Shown in pieces: positions 46,192 to 55,441 of a stretch of 64,000 nt of DNA (the first letter of the stretch is position 1; each line of letters starts with the position of its first letter). Under the pieces are notes generated by a model, which did no database searches, was not told the DNA's origin, and saw only the letters and a list, made by a program, of their open reading frames with translations. A program made the translations under genes and the position numbers. This DNA is from Undaria pinnatifida (lineage: Eukaryota; Sar; Phaeophyceae; Laminariales; Alariaceae), in the NCBI GenBank assembly GCA_012845835.1, contig JABAKD010000023.1, forward strand, positions 21,236,203 to 21,300,202, read 5' to 3'.

Positions 46192-49100
46192 ATGACTCAT
46201 TCGGCTGACCTGTTGAGTGACGTACGACTGTGCGACGACAAGGTTAGGATCGGTGACAACCACCTGATCGACGTCGTGGGGTATGGCACGCTGACTGTAG
46301 TCTTCCCCGGAGATCTAACTGTTAAACTGTTAGATGTGGCATACATGCCGGACTTGGCGTTCAATTTGTTTTCGCTAATGGCCGCGCATAAGCAGGGAGT
46401 AGGATTCATGACCGAGGATGAGGGCTTGTGCATTTCTCTTTTCGATGGACGGTTGAGATTCGAGGGTGATGGATCTAGTTACTCCAACTTCGCTTGCAGG
46501 ATAGAGCCAGACAACGGCTATGTGCCGTTTCCCCTATTGACACCCGACCCCGCTGAGAACCGAGGGGAGACTGGTTGCGATTTTCCCCTGGCGTTTCCCG
46601 TGCTTGCCCCCGGTAGCGCTGCTTCTGCTGAGACTGCTGTAGATATCAACATCTTCCACTGCGTGCATGGCCACTCTAACGAACTACTGCTGAGAGAGAC
46701 CGCAAAGGCACTTGGTGTAGAACTGTTAGGGACGCTAAGACCCTGTACTGGCTGTTCTATGGCAAAAGGTTACCGCAAACCAATCCCCAGCAGTACTAAG
46801 TCGCGCGCGCCAGAGCAGTTGGGACGGGTCTTTGTTGATCTAAGTGGCCCTAAGAGAACCCCTTCTCTGTTGGGTAAGAGGTATGTCATGCTAGTGAAGG
46901 ATGACTTCTCTCGCTACGCCTGGGTATATTTTCTGAAGCACAAATCGGATGCAGCAGACGCGTTTAGGAAGTTTTTGGCTGATGTGCGCGCCGACGGTGT
47001 CCCCTCGAAGGTTGAGATTGTAAGGTCTGACAACGGTGGGGAATTCTTTGGTGGGGAGTTTGGAGAGGTGTGCAAACAGTTTTGCATCAAGCAGGAATTC
47101 ACCAACGCGGACAGCCCAAAGCAGAACGGTGTTGTCGAGAGAGCGCTAGGCATCATTCAGAACGCAGCGCTTGCTGCGTGCATCCAAGCCCCTATCATTT
47201 TCCCGCTCGTTCAACTACCGCCGACTGAATCCCTGTGGGCGGAAGCGGTGCACTGGTCTTGTGACGCCTTGAACCACACCGCAACCACTGCCAACCCCGG
47301 CAACAAGTCTCCGCATGAGATGTGGCATGGAGCTGCCGCACCTGCCTCGCCACACCCGTTCCTTCGCCCAGCGTACTGCCGCTGGAACCGCCCGTCCAAG
47401 TCGTCACCCCGGGCCGAGAGCTGCTTTTACCTCGGGCCGGGCATCGACCACCCAAGTGACTCTTTGCGGATGCTCACGCGGGGGAACAGGGTGGTGGAGA
47501 CTCGAGATGTGACCTGGGAGGCAACGCTTGATGTGGGAGCGGTACTATCCCAGCTGCCGGAGGTACCGGAACAGGGAGGGACGCAGGGGCTAGAAGATGC
47601 GCCAGAGCTGGGAGGGACGGAGGACTTTGTCTCCGCCCCGACGACTCCACTGCCGGTTTTGGGGAGGGGAATTCCTCACCAACTCCGTGCGGTGTCCCCG
47701 ATGACGCCAGCGGTGTCTCCGATACCGCAAGCTGGCGACGAGTTTCGCGCCGAAGATGTGGAGCCGAACGATACATCAGCGGTCAGCAGCGAATTATCTG
47801 ACAGCGACTCTTCGTCTCAGGATGGAAGCGACGCGTCGGCCTCTGACGATGAAGCTCCAACCCCCACGGCGGTCCGGACTGCTGCACGCCAACTTGGAGC
47901 GCACATGTCAGGACCGGGCGATGGTGAAGAGATTCGGGAGGGACGTACGAGAGCGCAGACCAGGGCGCTCAATCGGGAAGCGGCAGCAGGACTGATTAGT
48001 GCAATCGGGCCCTGTGAAGAAGGCCGTGTGTTCCAGGCGCTACTGGCGGCGAATGAAGCGGAGTGTGAGAAGACGAAGTTGCCGGATTGCCTTGTCAAAG
48101 AGGCTGAACCGGAACCAACGTCATACACCGCAGCTCGTAAGTCGAAGCATTCGGACGTTTGGATGGACGCGATGAGATCGGAGTTTGATGGACTCGAAGC
48201 TGCTGGAACGTTTGTGGAGGTTTCTGAACTTCCCGCCAGTAACAATATCGTAGAGTCAAAGTGGCTCTTGAAGTGGAAGAGCGACGCGCACGGCATGATT
48301 GATAGAGCTAAGGCACGGTTGGTAGCTAAGGGCTATAGTCAGGTAGAGGGAGTTGACTACTTCGAGACTTTTGCCCCCACTGCCTCGACCACGTCTAACA
48401 GACTCATTGCAGCAATGGCGTGCAAGCTTGATTGGGACTTGAGACACTTGGACGTTGACCAGGCCTTTATTCAGGCAGAGTTGGATACCGAGATTTTCTT
48501 GAGACTTCCTCGCGGTTGTGGCGAGATGTCCGGTAAGGTAGTCCTACTCAACAAAGCCCTTTACGGGCTGAAGCAGAGTGGCCGTTCATGGTACAAGCTA
48601 CTGTCGTCAACCCTAGTAGAGTGTGGGTTTGAGCAGTGCTTGGTAGACCCGTGCGTGTTTCGACTAATGTTGAATGACGCGGTTGTGGCGATGCTGGTGG
48701 TCCACGTGGACGACATCAAGATCGCAGCGACCAAGGGAGTGACGGATTCGGTAGTAGCTGATCTCAATAAGAGATTCCCTACAAAACATCTGGGCGAGGT
48801 TACGTGGTACATGGGTAGCGAGTACAGGAGGGATCGTGAGAAGGGAACCTTGGAGATTTCGCAGACTCAGTTCATCCGAAACGTTGTCGACCGTTTCGGT
48901 ATCACTAAGACCAGCCCCATCCCCGCTTCACCGTCGTTGGACCTCAGGTACGTGAGTGATGAGGAACCTGTGGTGGACGCGAATTTCCGTGAAATTGTGG
49001 GGAGTTTGATGTGGATTGCGAACCAGACGAGACCTGACATCTCAAACGCAGTGCGAGCGATTGCGCGGTTCTCGCACGATCCTAAGGAAGTACACGTGAA

Positions 49101-49665
49101 GGCTGCTAGGAAGGTTCTCGAGTACTTGAGCGCTACAGCCCACTTGGGCTTGACTTTCAGGAAAGAGAGTAAGTTGGGGGATGTACAGTTGGAATACGAC
49201 CTAGAAACGTACGTAGACGCAGACTACGCCCACAAGGCCGAGGACAGGCGTTCGGTATCTGGTGTAGCTGTTTGCTGCGGAGGAACGCTCGTATCTTGGT
49301 TTTCTAGGACGCAGAAATGCGTTACGCTCTCCACCACTGAGGCCGAGTATGTAGCGATGGCCGACGGGGTGAAGGAGGCCCTGTACGTGCGAGGAGTCTT
49401 GGTTTTCTTGATGCCTAGTCTTGGATCGCCGAGCATTGGAGTGTTTGAAGACAACAAAGGGGCGATTGACTTGGCCAAAAACCCACTGAGTTCGTCAAAC
49501 AGCAAGCACATCGATGTGAGGTACCACTTCCTGCGCGAGTTGGTGGGAAAAGGAGATTTATGCGTCAAGTACTTAAGGACGGAGGATCAACATGCGGACA
49601 TTCTCACCAAGGCGATTGCTCGGGAGAGTTTTGAGAAACACCGTGACTTTTTGTTGGGGATATAA
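46192..49665 (+). CDS. Copia Pol polyprotein (protease side, integrase, RT, RNase H)
   Basis: 1,157 residues from the first ATG; the protease loop WIADSGASFH lies just upstream in the same frame, so the true protein starts earlier. Order: protease remainder (to about residue 90); HHCC zinc region (HGHSNELL, CTGCSMAKGYRK, about 155-195); integrase core with D at about 215 (VFVDLSGPKRT), D at about 278 (IVRSDNGGEFF) and E at about 316 (SPKQNGVVERAL); Ser/Asp-rich linker (about 530-570); RT with RAKARLVAKGYSQ, LDVDQAFIQAEL and the HVDDIKIAA box (about 838); RNase H with YVDADYAH (about 1006), LSTTEAEYVAM (about 1048) and EDNKGAI (about 1086), ending in HADILTKAIA. All catalytic blocks look conserved. 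Confidence 0.96.
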   Translation: MTHSADLLSDVRLCDDKVRIGDNHLIDVVGYGTLTVVFPGDLTVKLLDVAYMPDLAFNLFSLMAAHKQGVGFMTEDEGLCISLFDGRLRFEGDGSSYSNFACRIEPDNGYVPFPLLTPDPAENRGETGCDFPLAFPVLAPGSAASAETAVDINIFHCVHGHSNELLLRETAKALGVELLGTLRPCTGCSMAKGYRKPIPSSTKSRAPEQLGRVFVDLSGPKRTPSLLGKRYVMLVKDDFSRYAWVYFLKHKSDAADAFRKFLADVRADGVPSKVEIVRSDNGGEFFGGEFGEVCKQFCIKQEFTNADSPKQNGVVERALGIIQNAALAACIQAPIIFPLVQLPPTESLWAEAVHWSCDALNHTATTANPGNKSPHEMWHGAAAPASPHPFLRPAYCRWNRPSKSSPRAESCFYLGPGIDHPSDSLRMLTRGNRVVETRDVTWEATLDVGAVLSQLPEVPEQGGTQGLEDAPELGGTEDFVSAPTTPLPVLGRGIPHQLRAVSPMTPAVSPIPQAGDEFRAEDVEPNDTSAVSSELSDSDSSSQDGSDASASDDEAPTPTAVRTAARQLGAHMSGPGDGEEIREGRTRAQTRALNREAAAGLISAIGPCEEGRVFQALLAANEAECEKTKLPDCLVKEAEPEPTSYTAARKSKHSDVWMDAMRSEFDGLEAAGTFVEVSELPASNNIVESKWLLKWKSDAHGMIDRAKARLVAKGYSQVEGVDYFETFAPTASTTSNRLIAAMACKLDWDLRHLDVDQAFIQAELDTEIFLRLPRGCGEMSGKVVLLNKALYGLKQSGRSWYKLLSSTLVECGFEQCLVDPCVFRLMLNDAVVAMLVVHVDDIKIAATKGVTDSVVADLNKRFPTKHLGEVTWYMGSEYRRDREKGTLEISQTQFIRNVVDRFGITKTSPIPASPSLDLRYVSDEEPVVDANFREIVGSLMWIANQTRPDISNAVRAIARFSHDPKEVHVKAARKVLEYLSATAHLGLTFRKESKLGDVQLEYDLETYVDADYAHKAEDRRSVSGVAVCCGGTLVSWFSRTQKCVTLSTTEAEYVAMADGVKEALYVRGVLVFLMPSLGSPSIGVFEDNKGAIDLAKNPLSSSNSKHIDVRYHFLRELVGKGDLCVKYLRTEDQHADILTKAIARESFEKHRDFLLGI

Positions 49666-49741
49666 GTTTTCCGTCGTAAATTGTTTTTGGGAGTTGCCAG
49701 TGTTGTTGGAGGCTTGTTAGTTGATCCAGCGCCAGGGAGGG

Positions 49742-50171
49742 TGTTCGATATAGCTTGTCTCAACGAACAAAGTAGGAACAACGATGGTCACGAAGGATCG
49801 TCCGACGGGGTATTGTCGGATTACCCGACGGTGCATTGCGGAATATTATAGCATGGGAAGGACACGTGGAATAGTCCCGAAGGTCCTTGTAGACTGTTCC
49901 TGGAACCAATCTAGGAACACGTGGAAATATGAGAATGTAGCACCTGTAGTATTTGGGAATTTGGGGCGTTGAGAATATTGCCTGGTGTGGAGCGAGATGG
50001 CTTCGCCCACTCGCCTCACTCCATCTCTTTCCCTCTTATCAGCATCCGGGACCAGCTAATAAAGACATCTATATACCATCTTCTTCACACTGTGTGTTGC
50101 CGTGAAGCTCGCGCCCTGAGACTGGGCTGCTGGGAGCACATTATTCTTCGCATAACCGATTTAATCCAACA
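49742..50171 (+). repeat. 3' LTR of the young Copia
   Basis: 430 bp, ends TTAATCCAACA before the CGTTG target duplication. Confidence 0.95.
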
Positions 50172-50176
50172 CGTTG

Positions 50177-51893
50177 TTGTCTTCCAGATTGTCGATATAG
50201 CAAGCATCTCTCAACCAAGCCATGGAGGGCTTGAAGGCGCCGTGACTCCTCTTCACCAGGCGCGAGATACGTGGAAGCGCGTGGAAGGTATCCAGGCGAA
50301 CCTTGAGCATGTGTGGGCCACCCCCTGATACAGTTGGGCAACAATCAACATGAATTCAGAACACTCGAACGGAACAAATCGTATACAAAGCGCACATTGA
50401 TACCGAGCAGATTTTAGAAACAAACAAAACATATTTGCCACCTCTACAGCACTCACGTCGTCCTGGTCGACATTGCCACCGATCTCGTCTCCAGCTCCTA
50501 GGTCGCAAGCGCGGTCGTGACCAACATCAAAGTCATACCCGTCGCCACCGTCCTTTTGCCCTCGTCCGAGTACGCGTCATCTAAGAAAAAAACACCAACG
50601 AAAAAGTTTGGTTTGTTTAGCGAATGATACAAACGTCAGCAAGAAAAAGAGGAACGCCAATGCGAGCAGGGCGTCATACAACTCGGCTCAATTTCTTGCT
50701 AGGACGGGGTAAGGTCTTACCTAGCAAGCCCACCATGTGGCAAGGTGCTTCGGTAGCGAAGAAGTCGGCGTCATCGTTGTAAGCGGCACTTGCACTCAGA
50801 TTTGGCGACGGTACTGGCGTCGCAGGGGGGGCTGTCCAGTCGGCCGCAAGGCTAACATGGGTAAGGTCCCACAGAACAAGCCTGTCACCGCCGCCACCGC
50901 AGATTTCTTTCATCGTCACACGACCCACACCCGCGGAGGAAGGTGCCTCCTTGTATGCTGCGTACGTAGCAGCCTTGACCACGTCGCTCACTTTGACTAC
51001 GACGCCATTCTGGCCGCCAGATTGACGTGATTGAGGACGCCACCGAAGCAAAGATCCAGCGGTAGTCTCATGGCCCTGTACGTTCCCAACACCAACACAA
51101 CTGGCATGGTTGTTGCGGTGAAGTCGCACCTAGAGTTCCATCGTAAAATAGACCAGGTTTGGGGGATGTTGCCAGGTTTAGTCGCTTGTGATGTGGATGT
51201 GCCGTGCACGTTGTTGGTTGAACCGATGCAAAAAATAAGTCTTGATAAATGAGGTGCAAAACATCCCAATCGCATCTGTGTTCCCGGCGGCAAAATGGTC
51301 GGACCCGGACCGCGTATGGGATCCTTCAATATCTCGATCTCCACGTAAACGAGAACGGACGCGTAAGCATCCAGGCAGGCATACTCTACCCGCGACGGCA
51401 CCGTAAGGATTTTAAATGGCAGACATCATTAGCATTCCACCTAGAAGCAGATTCAAGAGAATGGCGCCAACAGTCAAGCTGGCAAAAAGAAACGTTCGAT
51501 AACCAACAACGAGTGTGAAAAGGACACGCGCATAGCTAACTGGAGTAGTATCACCAGTTGGGCGTTGAGGGGAGAACTCCGGCGAGGCAAGCGGAAGGTC
51601 GAGTCTGTGGGCGACTCTTTCCCAAGCAAACTAGACACTATACCCGCCAGCGAAAAAGATGGCGTTTGCACCCAACGAGCTTTCGCGTGAGTCAGCGAGT
51701 CCCCAGTGTTCGTGGCTTTGACCTCATCCAGATACGTCGCGTCTGACTTGGTGTTGACGCCAAGTCTACCATCATGCCCTGTTACCAAATCACGCTGGTT
51801 TCTCACCTTGGGAAACGGAAGCGAGAATTTTGGAATTGAATACGCCTTGTGCCAGCTGCGAACTACCGAACCAAGAAAACACGACTGCCACAA
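50177..51893 (-). pseudogene. Exonuclease / transposase-like relic, copy B, 5' part
   Basis: Upstream half of the copy B gene. The exonuclease exon (to about 51555) reads LGVNTKSDATYLDEV, SFSLAGIVSSLLGKESP and STFRLPRRSSPLNAQL, closer to the family pattern (LLGK...R...L..Q) than copy A. YACLDAYASVLVY follows in the next exon after the same GT-AG intron. The 50674-51129 frame mirrors 38045-38500 of copy A with many amino-acid changes, so selection looks weak. Relative to A, one base is missing near 50323, shifting the exon that carries the FHALPRISR block. Motif I is again not seen. Confidence 0.6.
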
Positions 51894-52009
51894 TTGTGCC
51901 AGGTGCCAGTTATCATGTACCAGTCACCATGTGCTCAGAGCTATATATTAAGTGTACGAGTGTACAATCTGCGGCAGCAACCAAGCTTCGGCAAAAGCAA
52001 TAGCTTCAA

Positions 52010-52434
52010 AAAAGATGGGGTAATTAGCCAGGCTGCTATTTACACGAAAGTACGAAACTCGGGATACGTTATACTGAACTTAATGTACCATAAGGTAGAT
52101 TGCACCCTCTCCCAAATAAGAAAGCCAGCCTAGGTCAATGTTTTAAGTAACTGGTATCTTTTAGGTGTCCTGTACTACCGCATCTGGTATCTGGCACGCG
52201 ATTAATCAGAGGTCAGGTATGGTATATATTTCGTACCAGGTACCAGGTATCGCATGCTCAGAGCTATGATACCTGGTACCTGGTAGATTCGAGTACAACC
52301 AGCAGCGCACAAGCAGCAGAAGAAGTAGCCTACCATGACCTGGTACGAATCGTACCTCGTATCCGGATAACGTTGCCGCGGACAAACTGCTGATGTACAG
52401 CAGTACAGGGCACAAAAACATGAACCTGGTAATA
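52010..52434 (+). repeat. Satellite unit, first of the main array
   Basis: Starts after gene copy B as in copy A and is cut at 52434 by the DNA transposon. Contains the TACCAGGTACCAGGTATC hairpin. Confidence 0.88.
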
Positions 52435-53714
52435 GACGTATTTAAGCCTCGAGGTTAGGTCTTATGTACTTCCATCTGGAAGAGCTAGGCCATTCGATAT
52501 TTCGACCTAACGCATAAAAAAAACACCACATATCTTAAACTCGAAATAGTGGTCTCTTTCAGTACGCATAAAAAGAAAAGCCGAGGAAAGATCAAACTAC
52601 TTGAAAATAGACTACGATATTTCTGCACTACTCCAGACGCAGATGGCAAGACGAGGATTTATGTCATCAGTCAGCACATGAGTGGGTGGAAACTTCGAGA
52701 AAGACCCTCCCCTGCCCATGCTGTGCGAGCTTGAACAAACGGCCAAAACAAATAACTGGTGCCTGGCAAAAAAATTGAGTGCTTCGTACTCCATACTCGC
52801 TTCATATTATGTAGGATACCTCGCAGGCGTCTGCCGCCTTCGGTGTGCCTCAGTGTGGCAGTCAGTACAGCAGCACAGCAGGACTGGCCCTCAACCCGGT
52901 TCAATTTCCACCCTCGAAATGTAGGCATCCGCGGGAAAGAGGCAACAGGGTTGTAAACTGCAGCAGCTCCGGCCATGCGCTACGTCGGGCACAAAAACCA
53001 AACAAAAAAAATGTGTCATCGAAAAATTACAGCCTCTCAGGACGAGAGAGCAGGAGCACGAGCGCGCGACGAACTATGTCAGAGTCCCAGTTCTCTGACC
53101 GCAGAGAACGCCAGGGTAGGAGGAGTCTCGCGGGCGTTTTCCACCGTCTAGTTGTGCTGTAGTTGGGTTGGCTGTTGGTGTGCTGGTTGTCTGTGTATTG
53201 TGCTGTGTTGTTTTTGTTTTGTGGTGTGTTGTGTTGTGTGTGTGCGCTCGATCCTTGTGAATGAACAAGGGCTCCTTTTCAAGCAATAGTACGTAGAGGC
53301 ATGCCGCTCCACGAGAGTGGGACGCCTCTGACCACCGCCAACGTTCCTGATGGTGTTGTACACGCAGGTTGATTAACCCGGGTTGGGGATACACCAAGCG
53401 GCTTGCTAGGTTGAGCGTTGCAATTGCTGCGTGGGTGTTGTGCTGTGCTGCTGCTGCAGTGTCTGATGTTGCCTCGAGCTTTTGTCGTCTGAAATGCTGT
53501 TGTTTGCTGGAAAATACTCGGAAAATTGCTTCAAATATGCACTTGGGCCAAAATGTGCCCAAGTGCATATTTTGGGAAAATCCACATCTCACCGTGGTCT
53601 GCCGTGGTCGTTAGGTCGATAAAAAAGACCTATTTTTTAGACATTTAAAACACGATAGGGCTTAATTTGGTTTAGAGCCAAAAATATAGGCATATCGTCA
53701 GGCTTAAATACGTC
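52435..53714. mobile_element. TIR DNA transposon, probably non-autonomous
   Basis: 1,280 bp with perfect 15-bp terminal inverted repeats GACGTATTTAAGCCT (52435-52449) and AGGCTTAAATACGTC (53700-53714) and a 5-bp target duplication TAATA (52430-52434, 53715-53719). A second, subterminal inverted pair CGACCTAACG (about 52503) and CGTTAGGTCG (about 53609) lies inside. The uninterrupted site exists in neighbouring satellite units (ggtaataaggaagcc). No transposase domain is recognisable in any frame; the interior includes a GTGTTGT-rich patch (53190-53245) and a strong hairpin. The 5-bp duplication fits few superfamilies and I do not assign one. Confidence 0.9.
53533..53572. other. 16-bp perfect hairpin in the DNA transposon
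   Basis: AAATATGCACTTGGGC and GCCCAAGTGCATATTT flank an 8-nt loop. It could be a small-RNA-type precursor stem or a transposase-binding palindrome; unknown. Confidence 0.85.
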
Positions 53715-53719
53715 TAATA

Positions 53720-54505
53720 AGGAAGCCAGGTTGATATTTAGCTACCGAAATGAGAAACTCGCTGGTTTTTACACGAAAATAAAAAACTCGGGATACGTTA
53801 TACTGAAGTTAATGTACCATAAGGTAGATTGCACCCTCTCCCAAATAAGAAAGCCAGCCTAGGTCAATGTTTTATGTACCTGGTATCTTTTAGGTGTCCT
53901 GTACTACCGCATTTGGTATCTGGCACGCGATTGATCAGAGGTCAGGTATGGTATATACTACGTACCAGGTACCAGGGATCGCATGCTCAAAGCTATGATA
54001 CCTGGTACCAGGTAGATTTGAGTACGACCAGCAGCGCACAAGCAGCAGGAGCAGTAGCCTACCATGACCTGGTACGAATCGTACCTCGTATCCAGATAAC
54101 GTTGTCGCGGACAAACTGCTGATGTACAGCAGTACAGGGCAAATAAACATAACCTGGGAATAAGGAAGCCAGGATGATATTTAGCTACCGGAATGAGAAA
54201 CTCGCTGTTATTTACACGAAAATGAGAAACTCGGGATACGTTCCACTGAAGTTAATGTACCATAAGGTAGATTGCACCCTTTCCCAAATAAGAAAGCCAG
54301 CCTAGGTCAATGTTTTATGTACGTGGTATCTTTTAAGTGTCCTGTACTACCGCATCTGGTATCTGGCACGCGATTAATCAGAGGTCAGGTATGGTATATA
54401 CTTCGTACCAGGTACCAGGTATCGCATGCTCAGAGCTATGATACCTGGTACCTGGTAGATTTGAGTACAACCAGCAGCGCACAAGCAGCAGGAGCAGTAG
54501 CCTAC
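53720..54505 (+). repeat. Satellite array, segment 2
   Basis: Units of 410-450 bp marked by gatatttagctaccg (53733, 54177). Each has the pair TACCAGGTACCAGGTATC and its reverse complement around gcatgctcagagctat, a ctgctgatgtacagcag hairpin, and the block accctctcccaaataagaaa. Confidence 0.95.
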
Positions 54506-55441
54506 TGTTAAATTAAAGGTGGGGAAGTGGTCAAATGCACTAATACCCCCACTAAATTCCCTAACAAATGGCGTCGACGGCAGACCATGGGTTTTTGGGT
54601 CGTGGGTTCGATCCCCGCCATCCACAATAATAAACTTCAAAGATTTTCCCCGTGTCGAACTTGAAATACTCTCCCTGGTATTCCCAGGAAAAGAAACGGC
54701 TTGGATATTGACAGAGGTCCGCCGTATATCCGGCCGACCTGCTATCCCGCCGTTTCAGAGGGGGAGAGTGTTATAAGGCTTAGTTTGGGTAAGCTACTGG
54801 TTAACCTTTTGAGTGTCGTCCGCACGTACTCGGAAGGTGTCCTCTGTGTGGTGCGTGCCCAGCAACCAACAGGAGGGACCAAAATTCGAGACGAGGAGTG
54901 TGCTCCGCAGAGCATTGCCGTCCGCACGTTCTTGGAAGGTGTCGTCCGTGTGGTACGTGCGCGGCGACCAACAGGAGGGGCCCCTGCCATCTCACTGCTG
55001 TTGTGGTCGCCGTTGTAGGAGGAAGGGCGCTCCCTCCATTGAGAAGCCACCCGAGAAGGAACAGGGGTTGTGGGCTCGATGGAAAGCAGAAGCAAATTCG
55101 TTTGTACGAAAAAAAAGCGGAGATTGGAGGAACGCTGCCACAATAGCATATCAAGCTCGTCGACGCCACATGTTAAATTTAAGGTGGGGGACACAGAGTG
55201 CCCCCCGTAGGTCTGCCGATTGAGCAGGTCCTCGGAGAGTACACACTTTCGTTCCTTCGTAGAGATGAAGTTTTATTCGTTTCCACCAGAGCCCGGGATG
55301 GCTTTTGAGATCGGAGGCGCGTGCCTCCGATCTAATTCCTAACTTCCCCGGATATATAAACCGCTCACCTTATCATACGAAACCCAACCAAATGATCTCG
55401 AATTCGGATACCTACAGGCCTTTCGAGGCCGTATTCTAACA
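54506..55441. mobile_element. LTR-like insertion, 936 bp
   Basis: Starts TGTTAAATT, ends TTCTAACA and is flanked by CTAC (54502-54505, 55442-55445); the satellite resumes exactly on the other side. Inside, TGTTAAATTTAAGGTGGGG recurs at 55171, so 55171-55441 (271 bp, with a TATATAAA box near 55353 and an AGATCGGAGGC hairpin at 55308-55333) may be an LTR. A purine tract before TGTTATAAGG at 54769 offers a second reading. Two 100-bp-spaced direct repeats lie at about 54815-54990. Family unknown; no coding domain is seen. Confidence 0.65.
54518..54626 (+). repeat. tRNA-like sequence in the 936-bp insertion
   Basis: GGTGGGGAAGTGGTCAAATG resembles an acceptor plus A box. GTGGGTTCGATCCCCGC (54602-54618) is a good T-arm and B box, followed by CATCCACA. 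The distance of about 80 bp between the boxes suits a long-variable-arm tRNA or a SINE head. No complete cloverleaf, so not called a tRNA. Confidence 0.5.

Larger units (their letters stand above)
44376..50171 (+). mobile_element. Young Ty1/copia retrotransposon, looks whole
   Basis: 5,796 bp with two 430-bp LTRs that differ at two positions by eye and a perfect 5-bp target duplication CGTTG (44371-44375 and 50172-50176). The empty site is preserved in copy A near 37540. Gag and pol are both long and open with every expected domain in Copia order. A purine-rich tract GCCAGGGAGGG directly precedes the 3' LTR. The copy looks whole and very recent. It is clearly different from the Copia fossil at the left edge of the window. 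Confidence 0.97.
40985..52434 (+). repeat. Segmental duplication, copy B (split by a Copia element)
   Basis: Matches copy A from 40985 to 44375 and from 50172 onward. The Copia at 44376-50171 separates the two parts. B has gained a 222-bp tandem duplication and lacks the solo LTR of A. Confidence 0.92.

Noticed and set aside
46197-49568. Long antisense frames across the young Copia pol
   Set aside because: Shadows of the real reading frame.
54374-54640. Reverse frame containing GGDRTHDPKTHG
   Set aside because: This is the translation of a tRNA-like T arm, a known annotation artefact.
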